From positions 1-64,000 of the forward strand of contig NZ_JARZAG010000018.1 of assembly GCF_029892155.1 (NCBI RefSeq): a stretch of 64,000 bases of DNA. Direction: 5' to 3'. Below are positions 48,653 through 56,295 of the stretch, piece by piece. The position numbers and the translations under genes are program-made. The stretch is from Kitasatospora sp. GAS204B (GTDB taxonomy: Bacteria > Actinomycetota > Actinomycetes > Streptomycetales > Streptomycetaceae). A model generated the notes under the pieces. The model was not told where the DNA came from, did no database searches, and saw only the letters and a list, made by a program, of their open reading frames with translations. Position 1 is the first letter of the stretch. The number at the start of each line of letters is the position of its first letter.

Positions 48653-49536
48653 CGGGCGTCCACCACCGGGTTGGCCAGGGTGCCGATCAGCTGCACGGTG
48701 GCCTCCACCAGGTCGCCGGGGCACAGGAACTGAGGCGGCGTCATACCGGCGCCGACGCCCGAGGGCGAGCCGGTGGAGATGACGTCGCCGGGCTCCAGGG
48801 TCATGCCCGAGGAGATGTCGGCGATCAGGCGCGGGATGGCGAAGAGCATGTGGCGGGTGTTGGACTTCTGCTTGGTCTCGCCGTTGACCCGCAGCGAGAG
48901 GTCGAGCTGCTGCGGGTCGGGGATCTCGTCGGCGGTCACCACCGCCGGGCCGAAGGGGGCGTAGGAGTCCATGCCCTTGGAGAAGAACCACTGGCCCGCG
49001 CGGCGCTGGTCGCGGGCGCTGATGTCGTTCATGATGCTGTAGCCGAACACGTGGGCCCAGGCGTCCTGTTCGGCGACCCGGAAGGCCGGGCGGCCGATCA
49101 CCACGGCCAGTTCGCACTCCCAGTCGAGCTGCCGGGTCAGGTCACCGTTGTGCAGGATCGGCTGTCCGGGTCCGGTGACGGCGGTGGCGGGCTTGCCGAA
49201 GAGCACCGGGCGGTCCGGCAGTTCGCTGGCGGTGTCCAGGCTGCGGCTGGACTCCTCGACGTGTTCGACGTAGTTGAGGCCGACACCGATGATCTTGCCG
49301 GGTCGCAGCGGGGCTTGCAGCGTCACCTCGGCCAGCGGCAGCGCGGTTTCGGCTTGGGCGGCCAACTCGCGGGCCAGCGCCATGGCTTGGCCACCGGAGC
49401 GGATCAACGAGATCAGGTCGGCCGGCAGTTCGACGCCGGCTGCGGCGGCCGCGGCGGCCAGGTCCACCACGCCCTCGCCGTGCTGGGCGCCGAGGCGGGG
49501 AGTCGAGCCCTGGTGGGTGTAGGTGATCAGGCGCAT
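48649..49536 (-). CDS. fumarylacetoacetate hydrolase family protein (maleylpyruvate hydrolase candidate)
   Basis: Protein of 295 aa. FAH core with metal ligands: KIIGVGLNYVEHVEES (conserved His), WECELAVVIGR (two Glu) and FGYSIMNDISARDQR (Asp); GDVISTGSPSGVGAGMTPP is the C-terminal signature. In this gene order it should hydrolyse maleylpyruvate (from gentisate cleavage) to maleate and pyruvate, matching the maleate isomerase behind it. It starts 7 nt after the gentisate dioxygenase stop. Confidence 0.87.
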   Translation of the reverse strand: MRLITYTHQGSTPRLGAQHGEGVVDLAAAAAAAGVELPADLISLIRSGGQAMALARELAAQAETALPLAEVTLQAPLRPGKIIGVGLNYVEHVEESSRSLDTASELPDRPVLFGKPATAVTGPGQPILHNGDLTRQLDWECELAVVIGRPAFRVAEQDAWAHVFGYSIMNDISARDQRRAGQWFFSKGMDSYAPFGPAVVTADEIPDPQQLDLSLRVNGETKQKSNTRHMLFAIPRLIADISSGMTLEPGDVISTGSPSGVGAGMTPPQFLCPGDLVEATVQLIGTLANPVVDAR

Positions 49537-49543
49537 GGCGGTC

Positions 49544-50707
49544 CTAACGCTCCTCGGGCTGCGAGACGGGGTGTGCGACGGACTGTGCGACGGACTGTGC
49601 GACGGGCTGGTGCCCGTCGTGGTCGGGGTAGGCCTCTTCGCGGTGGAAGGCGAGCGAGCGCATCACCGGGAAGTCGTTGAAGGAGAAGAGGCAGGCGTCC
49701 TCGCCCTCGTCCAGGTTCGCGTGCTCGTGCCAGGCCCAGGACGGCACGCAGAAGATGTCGCCCTGCTGCCAGTCGAACCGTTGCCCCGCGATCACCGAAC
49801 TGCCGCGCCCCTTGGCCACGGTGTAGACGACCGAGCCGGTGTGCCGGTGCGCCGCGGTGGCCTGCCCCGGGCGCAGCAGCTGGATGTGCGCACCCATGGT
49901 GGGCATCACCGAGCCGCCCGTGACGGGGTTGGTGTACTCCATGATCACGCCGTCGTACGGCGAGCCCTCGGCGGCCCTGGCCAGGTCGAGCAGCGCCTGG
50001 TAGGTGGGCTCCCAGGGCCAGGCGAGCAGCGGGGAGTACGGGCGGGTCCACTTCTCCGCTCCGTACGGCAGCAGGTTGCCGCCGTAGCTGAGCACCGAGG
50101 AGTTGACCACCTTCCCGGGCCGCTGGTAGAGCTCGGGGTGCACCTCGTAGAAGCCCGCGTCGAGCGCGTTGACCAGCGGGATGTCCAGGCCGTCCTGCCA
50201 GATCACCGGCGCCTCGGTGGACTCGTTGCCGTGCTCGTGCCAGCTGCCGTTGGGCGTGATGGCGAAGTCGCGCGGGCCGACCTCGAGCTTCTGGCCGTCC
50301 ACGATGGTCCAGGCGCCGGTGCCCTCCTGGACGAAGCGCAGGGCGGCGGCCTGGTGGCGGTGCGCGGTCATCGACTCGCCGGGGCCCATGATCTGCAGGC
50401 CGGTGTAGAGCAGGCCGACGGCGGCGCTGAGCTCCCTGCGCTGCGGGTTGACCAGCATCACCACCCGGCGGCCCGCGTCGTCGGCCTGGACCAGCGGCAG
50501 CGCCTTGTGCACCAGCGGGCGCAGCTCCTGGTAGCGCCAGAGCACCGGGACCGACCTGGGCTGCGGGTACCAGGGCTCGATCTCGTTCGCCACGGTCCAC
50601 AGGGCGCCGGCCTCATGGGCACCCAACTCCTGGTAGTAGGACTTGAGTTCGGGCGTGTCGTTGACCCGGGCGCGGCCCAGCCGGGTGTCGTCGTAGTCGG
50701 CGGTCAC
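49544..50707 (-). CDS. gentisate 1,2-dioxygenase (bicupin)
   Basis: Protein of 387 aa, Fe(II)-dependent ring-cleaving dioxygenase opening gentisate to maleylpyruvate. The two cupin halves each show the His ligands: MTAHRHQAAALRFVQEGTGAW...GSWHEHGN and TAAHRHTGSVVYTVAKGRGS...WAWHEHAN. The C-terminus carries a repeated V-A-Q-S tail from 12-base repeats. GTG 50707 follows GGAGG and overlaps the nitrilase stop (GTGA). Length is normal for the family. Confidence 0.9.
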   Translation of the reverse strand: MTADYDDTRLGRARVNDTPELKSYYQELGAHEAGALWTVANEIEPWYPQPRSVPVLWRYQELRPLVHKALPLVQADDAGRRVVMLVNPQRRELSAAVGLLYTGLQIMGPGESMTAHRHQAAALRFVQEGTGAWTIVDGQKLEVGPRDFAITPNGSWHEHGNESTEAPVIWQDGLDIPLVNALDAGFYEVHPELYQRPGKVVNSSVLSYGGNLLPYGAEKWTRPYSPLLAWPWEPTYQALLDLARAAEGSPYDGVIMEYTNPVTGGSVMPTMGAHIQLLRPGQATAAHRHTGSVVYTVAKGRGSSVIAGQRFDWQQGDIFCVPSWAWHEHANLDEGEDACLFSFNDFPVMRSLAFHREEAYPDHDGHQPVAQSVAQSVAHPVSQPEER

Positions 50708-51702
50708 GAGTCCTCCTGGTCGGCCTGTGCGGCCCGGTCGGTGCTGAAGGTGATCGGCTGCTGCGGACGGTCGTCCACCAGCAGCCGGAAGACGTCGAAG
50801 CGGTTGTAGTGGCCGATGATGTCGTGCATCTGCTTGGGCTGGATGCACCTGGCCAGGTCGATCTCGGCGTAGACGATGCCCTCGTCGTCGATCAGCGGGT
50901 CGGTGACCGGGCGGCCGTCGGGGCCGAAGATCCCGGAGAGCGCGCTGCGCTTGCGGGACAGCTGCTTGCGCACCGCCTCGTCCTCGCCGGCCACGGCGTC
51001 GACGATCTCGGGCGAGATGGTGGAGCAGGCGACCACCGAGAAGAGCTTGCCCTCGAAGCAGTGGGCGGCGGTGCGCACCGCGATGGCGTCCGCCATGTCG
51101 TAGTCCTCGGGCGCCACCGGCAGCGCGATGTAGCTTGCGGCGTGCACGAGTTCGCCCTGCGCGAGCAGGGTGAAGCGGGCCAGCGTGTTGGTGTTCTCGC
51201 CGCAGGCCAGCGCGCCGAGCGGGCCGATCGCGGTGCGGTGCACGCGCAGGGTGCTGCCGTCGCCGCCGGTCCAGGTGAGCTTCTCGGCCCAGGTGGGGAC
51301 GAGTTTGCGGTGCGCGGCGAGCAGTTCGCCGTCGGCGCCGATGATCAGCAGGGTGTTGTACAGCACGCCGAGGCTGTGGGCGCCGCGCTCGTTGACGCCG
51401 ACCACCACGACCGTGCCGCACTCCCGGGCCACCGCGCGCAGCGCGTCCACCTGCGGGCCCGGCACGTCGACGGCGGCGCGGTAGAGCCGTTCGAACCAGG
51501 GCGAGCCCTGGACCGGGTTCATCGTCCAGTTCCAGTACGGGTAGCCGGGCACGAAGGCCTCGGGCAGCACCACCAGCGAGGCGCCGTGCCCGGCGGCCTC
51601 GCGGACCAGCGCGACGGCCTTGTCGGTGGTGGCGTCCGGGTCCAGGTAGACGGGTGCGGCCTGGACGGCGGCGGCGGTGAAGCGGGGCAGCGGAAAGTCC
51701 AT
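50704..51702 (-). CDS. nitrilase
   Basis: Carbon-nitrogen hydrolase of 332 aa with the full triad: Glu in VVLPEAFVPGYP (about residue 48), Lys in HRKLVPTWAEKLTW, and Cys in GALACGENTNTLARFTLLAQGE (the C-G-E-N-x-N pattern of true nitrilases, rather than amidases). It should turn a nitrile into its carboxylic acid and ammonia. Coupled by overlap to the salicylyl-CoA hydroxylase upstream (ATGA) and gentisate dioxygenase downstream (GTGA). Its place in the operon suggests an aromatic nitrile such as 2-hydroxybenzonitrile as substrate, which is inference. Confidence 0.88.
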   Translation of the reverse strand: MDFPLPRFTAAAVQAAPVYLDPDATTDKAVALVREAAGHGASLVVLPEAFVPGYPYWNWTMNPVQGSPWFERLYRAAVDVPGPQVDALRAVARECGTVVVVGVNERGAHSLGVLYNTLLIIGADGELLAAHRKLVPTWAEKLTWTGGDGSTLRVHRTAIGPLGALACGENTNTLARFTLLAQGELVHAASYIALPVAPEDYDMADAIAVRTAAHCFEGKLFSVVACSTISPEIVDAVAGEDEAVRKQLSRKRSALSGIFGPDGRPVTDPLIDDEGIVYAEIDLARCIQPKQMHDIIGHYNRFDVFRLLVDDRPQQPITFSTDRAAQADQEDS

Positions 51703-54062
51703 CAGGTGCTCCGGTCGACGTCGGGCCGCGGGTCGCTCTTGGGCAGCCAGCGGCGGTGGACGGGGTCGGCGGGCGCGCGCAGCAGGTGCAGCCGGGGTGG
51801 CACCCGCTCGGCGCGCGGGCCCGGCGGTCGGCGGCTGCCGGCCTGCCAGGGCTGCGGCCAGGGCGCGCCCGGGCCGCGGTAGTCCTGCTCGGCGGCGGCG
51901 TGCAGGGTCCAGAGCGGGTCGTGCAACTGGGCCCGGCCGATCGCGACCAGGTCGGCCCGCCCGGCCAGCAGGATCGAGTTGGCGTCGTCGTGGCTGGAGA
52001 TGGCACCGACCGCGATGGTCGGGATCCCGGTCGCGTTGCGCACCAGATCGGCGTACGGGGTCTGGTAGCTGCGCCCGTAGGCGGGCCGCTGGTGGGCGAC
52101 CACCTCGCCGGTGGAGACGTCCACCGCGTCCGCGCCGCCGTCGGCCAGCGCACGGCAGATCCGCACCGCCTCGTGCGCGCTGGTGCCGCCCTCGGCCCAG
52201 TCGGTGGCGGAGATCCGCACCAGCAGCGGCTTGCCGGCCGGCCAGGCCGCCCGGACCGCCGCCAGCACCTGGAGCGGGAAGCGCAGCCGGCAGCCGAGGG
52301 TGCCGCCGTACTCGTCCTGGCGGTGGTTGGTCAGCGGGGAGAGGAACCCGGAGAGCAGGTGTCCGTGGCCCATCTGGAGCTCCAGCACGTCGAAGCCGGC
52401 CCGCGCGGCGCGTTCGGCGGCGGCGGCGAAGTCCCGGACGACGGCGTCCATTTCGACCCGGTTGAGCTGGCTCGGGCGCGGGCTGTCGGCGTCCCAGGGC
52501 AGCGCGGAGGCGGCCAGCGTCGGCCAGCCGCCCTCCCCCGGCGCCAGCGGCCGGCCGATGCCGTCCGGGCCCGGCCTGGCGGTCGAGGCCCGGCGGCCCG
52601 CGTGGGTGAGTTGGATGCCCAGGCGGGTGCCGGGCAGCAGGCGCGCGGCCTCGACGATCCGGCGCCAGGCCCGCTCCTGCTCGTCGTTCCAGAGCCCCGG
52701 GCAGTGCGGGGTGGCCCTCCCGCGCGCGCTGACGGCGGTCATGCCGGCCAGGACCAGCGCGGCCCCGCCGAGCGCGTGCGCGCTGAACTGGGCCGCCTCG
52801 AAGGCGCTCGGCACTCCGTCAATCGCCGTGTAGGCGGCCAGTGGTGGCACCACGATCCGGTTGCGCAGCGGCACCCGGCCGAGCTGGAAGGGCTGGAACA
52901 TCGGCGGGACGCCCGGCTCGGCACCGAACCAGGAGTCGACGCCCGCCACGAAGTCCGGATCCCGCTCCCGCAGGTTCTGGTAGCCGACCCGGCGGCTGCG
53001 GGTGAGCAGGTTGAAGGCGAACTGCGGTGTCTGCTGGCCGGTGTAGCCGCCGATGCCCTCGAACCACTCCAGGCTGGCCTGGGCGGCGCGTTGGGTGGAC
53101 TCCACCACCGGCTTGCGCTCGGCCTCGTAGGCGCTCAACGCCTCCGGCACGGTGGGGTGTTCGTGCAGGCAGGCGGCGAGCGTCAGGGCGTCCTCCATGG
53201 CCAGCTTGGTGCCCGAGCCGATCGAGAAGTGCGCGGTGTGCGCGGCGTCGCCGAGCAGCACCACGTTGCCGTGCCGCCAACTCGCGTTGCGCACCGTGGT
53301 GAAGGTGATCCACCGGGGGGCGGCGGGCGCGATCAGCCGGTGCCCGTCCAGGTGTTCGGCCAGCAGCCGCTCGACGCGCCGCACGCTCCGCTCGTCGTCG
53401 CCGAAGCCGGCCCGCTGCCAGGCCTGCTCCGCCAGCTCGACGATGAAGGTGCTGCGCCCCTCGTCGTAGGGGTAGGCGTGCACCTGGAGGACGCCGAAGT
53501 CGGTCTGCTCGACGATGAAGGTGAAGGCCTCGAAGACCCGGTCGGTGGCCAGCCACATGTAGCGGCAGCCGCGCTCGTCCAGGCTCGGGCGAAAGCTCGC
53601 GGCATGGGCCTGCCGAGTGGCCGAGCGGACCCCGTCGGCCGCCACCACCAGGTCGTACCCGGTGGCGAGTTCGGCCGCGGCGGGCGCCTGGGTGCGGTAC
53701 CGCAGGTCGACCCCGAGCGCCTCGCAGCGCTGCCGCAGGATGGCCAGCAGCCGGCGGCGCTCCAGGGCCGCGAAGCCGTGGCCGCCGGAGGTCAGCCGCT
53801 GCCCCGCGTAGCGGATGTCGATGTCGCGCCAGCGGGCGAACTCCGCCGACATCGCCCGGAACACCTCCGGGTCGGCCTGGGCGATCCCGTCGAGCGTCTC
53901 GTCGGAGAAGACCACGCCGAAGCCGAAGGTGTCGTCGGGGGCGTTGCGCTCCCACAGGGTGATCTCCCGCTCCGGGGCCAACTGCTTGGCCAGGGCCGCG
54001 AAGTAGAGGCCACCGGGGCCGCCACCGATCACGGCCGTACGCATCGCGGCTGCGGGCATCAC
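51702..54062 (-). CDS. bifunctional salicylyl-CoA 5-hydroxylase/oxidoreductase
   Basis: Protein of 786 aa. Residues 1-~400: group A FAD monooxygenase (TAVIGGGPGGLYFAALAKQL; LVVAADGVRSATRQ; NVVLLGDAAHTAHFSIGSGTKLAMEDAL). From about 410 on: an old-yellow-enzyme-like TIM barrel (FQPFQLGRVPLRNRIVVPPLAAYTA; LGIQLTHAGRRAS; GFDVLELQMGHGHLLSGFLSPLTNHRQDEYGG; DLVAIGRAQLHDPLW). This architecture is that of salicylyl-CoA 5-hydroxylase, giving gentisyl-CoA, as in the Streptomyces salicylate pathway (SdgC). GTG 54062 has AGGAG at 8 nt. Confidence 0.9.
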   Translation of the reverse strand: MMPAAAMRTAVIGGGPGGLYFAALAKQLAPEREITLWERNAPDDTFGFGVVFSDETLDGIAQADPEVFRAMSAEFARWRDIDIRYAGQRLTSGGHGFAALERRRLLAILRQRCEALGVDLRYRTQAPAAAELATGYDLVVAADGVRSATRQAHAASFRPSLDERGCRYMWLATDRVFEAFTFIVEQTDFGVLQVHAYPYDEGRSTFIVELAEQAWQRAGFGDDERSVRRVERLLAEHLDGHRLIAPAAPRWITFTTVRNASWRHGNVVLLGDAAHTAHFSIGSGTKLAMEDALTLAACLHEHPTVPEALSAYEAERKPVVESTQRAAQASLEWFEGIGGYTGQQTPQFAFNLLTRSRRVGYQNLRERDPDFVAGVDSWFGAEPGVPPMFQPFQLGRVPLRNRIVVPPLAAYTAIDGVPSAFEAAQFSAHALGGAALVLAGMTAVSARGRATPHCPGLWNDEQERAWRRIVEAARLLPGTRLGIQLTHAGRRASTARPGPDGIGRPLAPGEGGWPTLAASALPWDADSPRPSQLNRVEMDAVVRDFAAAAERAARAGFDVLELQMGHGHLLSGFLSPLTNHRQDEYGGTLGCRLRFPLQVLAAVRAAWPAGKPLLVRISATDWAEGGTSAHEAVRICRALADGGADAVDVSTGEVVAHQRPAYGRSYQTPYADLVRNATGIPTIAVGAISSHDDANSILLAGRADLVAIGRAQLHDPLWTLHAAAEQDYRGPGAPWPQPWQAGSRRPPGPRAERVPPRLHLLRAPADPVHRRWLPKSDPRPDVDRST

Positions 54063-54079
54063 GGACGCGTCTCCTGTCG

Positions 54080-56146
54080 TCACCACTCCTCCCGCTGGTA
54101 GCGCTCGGCGTCCTGCGGACCGGACCGGGTGAGCGCGGCGCGCACCTCGTCCGGCCATGGCGCCGAGCCCTTGGCCCGGGCGGCGGCGTGCACCACGGTC
54201 ATCCGCCCGACTGCGGCGGGGCCGCTGGGACCGCGTACCTCGAAGCCGTAGGTCAGCGAGGCACGGCCGACCCGCTCCACCCGCAGTTCGGTGTGCACCG
54301 GCTCGCCGAACCAGAGGCGCTCGCGGTAGTCCGCCTCGAAGTGGACCCGCGGGATGCTGCCGAACAGCCCGTCCAGCCCCAGCCGGCGCAGCAACACCGC
54401 CTCGGCCGCCTCCACCCAGCGCTGCACCGCGGAGAAGTGGTAGTGCCCGGCCGCGTCGGTGTCCGACCACTCGACCCGGCGCTCCACCAGCACGCTGGGC
54501 AGCCGGGTCGCCGCCCAGCGGTGCAGCTCGGCCCGGTGCAGCTTGCCGGTGGAGGTGCGCGGCAGGGCGGGCACGAACTCGATGACGCGCGGGTACTTGT
54601 AGGGCGCGATGGCCTGTTTCACGTGCTGCTGCAGCGCCGCCACCTCGGCCGGCGAGGCGTCGACTCCCTCGCGCAGCACGACGAACGCTTTGACGACCGT
54701 GCCGCGCCGCTCGTCCGGCGTGCCCGCCACCGCGCAGTCCAGCACGTCGGGGTGGGTGACCAGGGCCTGTTCGACCTCCGGGGCGGCGATGTTGTAGCCG
54801 GCCGAGACGATCATGTCGTCGCTGCGGGCCTGGTACCAGAAGTAGCCGTCCTGGTCCCGGAGATAGACGTCGCCGGTGAAGTTCCAACCGCCGCGCACGT
54901 AGTCGGCCTGCCGCTCGTCGTCCAGGTAGCGGCAGCCGGTCGGGCCCTTGACGGCGAGCAGGCCCGGCTGCCCGTCCGGCACCGGCTGCCCGTGCTCGTC
55001 CAGGATCGCCGCCCGGTAGCCGGGCACCGGCCGGCCGGTGGCGCCGGGGCGGATGTCCTGGTCAGCGGCGGAGATGAAGACGTGCAGCAGTTCGGTGGCG
55101 CCGATGCCGTCGATCAGGCGCAGCCCGGTGGCCCGCTGGAACTCGTGCCAGACGCCGGCCGGCAGCGCCTCGCCGGCCGAGATGCCGCGCCGCAGTCCGG
55201 CCAGCTTCCCCGCCAACCCGGCGGCCAGGATGGCCCGGTAGGCGGTCGGGGCGGTGAACAGCACGGTGGCGCGGTGCTCGGCGACCAGCTCGGCGAGCTC
55301 CTCCGGGGTGGCCCGCTCCAGCAGCAGGGTGGCCGCGCCGACCCGCAGCGGGAAGACCACCAGGCCGCCGAGCCCGAAGGTGAAGCCGAGCGGGGGCGTG
55401 CCGGTGAACAGGTCGTCCGGCTCGGGGCGCACGATGTGCCGGGAGAAGGTGTCGGCGTTGGCCAGCACGTCGCGGTGGAAGTGCAGGGTCGCCTTGGGGC
55501 GTCCGGTGGTGCCGGAGGTGAAGGCGATCAGCGCGACGTCGTCGGCGGCGGTGTCGACGGCGGCGAAGACGCCCGCCTTGCGGGCGCAGCGGGCGGCGAG
55601 GTCGGCGAGTTCCGTCGGCCCGAGCTCGGGCTCGGGTGCGCCGTAGGTCAGCACGGCCAGGCCGGGGATCTGCCGGGCGGCCAGGGTCAGTTCGGCGGTG
55701 TAGCGGTGGTCGCAGAGGGCGACCGCAGGTCGGCTGATCCCGGCCAGCTCGACCAGCTCACCGGCCCGCAGCAGCGGCATGGTGGTCACGGCGACCCCGC
55801 CGGCCTTCAGCACGCCGAGCCAACTGGCCACCAGCCACGGATTGTTGGGACCACGCAGCAGCACCCGGTTGCCGGGCAGCAGCCCCAGGTCCTCGGTCAG
55901 CACCTGGGCCACCTGGTTGGCGCGCAGCTGCAGCTCGCCGTAACTCCAGGACGCCTCGGGGGTGAGCAGGCAGCGCCGGTCCGGACCCCAGCGCGCAATG
56001 GCCTCGTCGAGCAGCTCACGGGCGCAGTTGAGCCGTTCCGGATAGCTCAACTCCGGCAGTTCGTTGATCAGTTCCGGCCACTGGTCGGCAGCCGGCAGGC
56101 GGTCACGACAGAACGTGTCGACGTGTCCTGAGGGGGAGAGCTCCAT
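54080..56146 (-). CDS. aryl-CoA ligase fused to a hotdog thioesterase
   Basis: Protein of 688 aa. Residues ~1-545 are an acyl-adenylate CoA ligase of the benzoate/salicylate type: LIAFTSGTTGRPKATLHFHRD, GIGATELLHVFISA, GYFWYQARSDDMIVSAGYNIAAPEVEQAL, and the catalytic Lys in PRTSTGKLHRAEL. From ~550 on a 4-hydroxybenzoyl-CoA thioesterase domain follows (ERRVEWSDTDAAGHYHFSAVQRWVEAAEAVLL), where the catalytic Asp sits in S-D-T-D-A. It would both load salicylate onto CoA and release gentisate from gentisyl-CoA. First gene of the six-gene run; GAGG lies 9 nt upstream. Confidence 0.9.
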   Translation of the reverse strand: MELSPSGHVDTFCRDRLPAADQWPELINELPELSYPERLNCARELLDEAIARWGPDRRCLLTPEASWSYGELQLRANQVAQVLTEDLGLLPGNRVLLRGPNNPWLVASWLGVLKAGGVAVTTMPLLRAGELVELAGISRPAVALCDHRYTAELTLAARQIPGLAVLTYGAPEPELGPTELADLAARCARKAGVFAAVDTAADDVALIAFTSGTTGRPKATLHFHRDVLANADTFSRHIVRPEPDDLFTGTPPLGFTFGLGGLVVFPLRVGAATLLLERATPEELAELVAEHRATVLFTAPTAYRAILAAGLAGKLAGLRRGISAGEALPAGVWHEFQRATGLRLIDGIGATELLHVFISAADQDIRPGATGRPVPGYRAAILDEHGQPVPDGQPGLLAVKGPTGCRYLDDERQADYVRGGWNFTGDVYLRDQDGYFWYQARSDDMIVSAGYNIAAPEVEQALVTHPDVLDCAVAGTPDERRGTVVKAFVVLREGVDASPAEVAALQQHVKQAIAPYKYPRVIEFVPALPRTSTGKLHRAELHRWAATRLPSVLVERRVEWSDTDAAGHYHFSAVQRWVEAAEAVLLRRLGLDGLFGSIPRVHFEADYRERLWFGEPVHTELRVERVGRASLTYGFEVRGPSGPAAVGRMTVVHAAARAKGSAPWPDEVRAALTRSGPQDAERYQREEW

Positions 56147-56231
56147 GGGCGGGCACCTCGGCGGGCTTGGCGAAGGCGGAGCGGGCGTGGGGGTGGGCGG
56201 AGCGGCGGAAGCGGTGGAGCGGCGGCGCAGG

Positions 56232-56269
56232 TATCGCGCTTTCCTGACGACAGTCAGTATCACGCGATA
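56232..56269. promoter_or_regulatory. nested operator candidate upstream of the aryl-CoA ligase gene
   Basis: An outer perfect inverted repeat TATCGCG...CGCGATA (56232-56238 and 56263-56269) encloses an inner one, CTGAC-GACA-GTCAG (56244-56257), about 100 bp upstream of the ligase start, in an AT-richer stretch suited to a promoter. A PaaX- or TetR-type repressor could bind here. Confidence 0.45.
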
Positions 56270-56295
56270 TCTTGATCGCTAAACCACGCCTCCCG

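Noticed and set aside
47885-49117. Longer forms of the isomerase and hydroxylase genes extending upstream in the same frame
   Set aside because: The extensions run through the neighbouring genes out of frame with their coding pattern; overlapping ATGA/GTGA starts with ribosome binding sites fit better.
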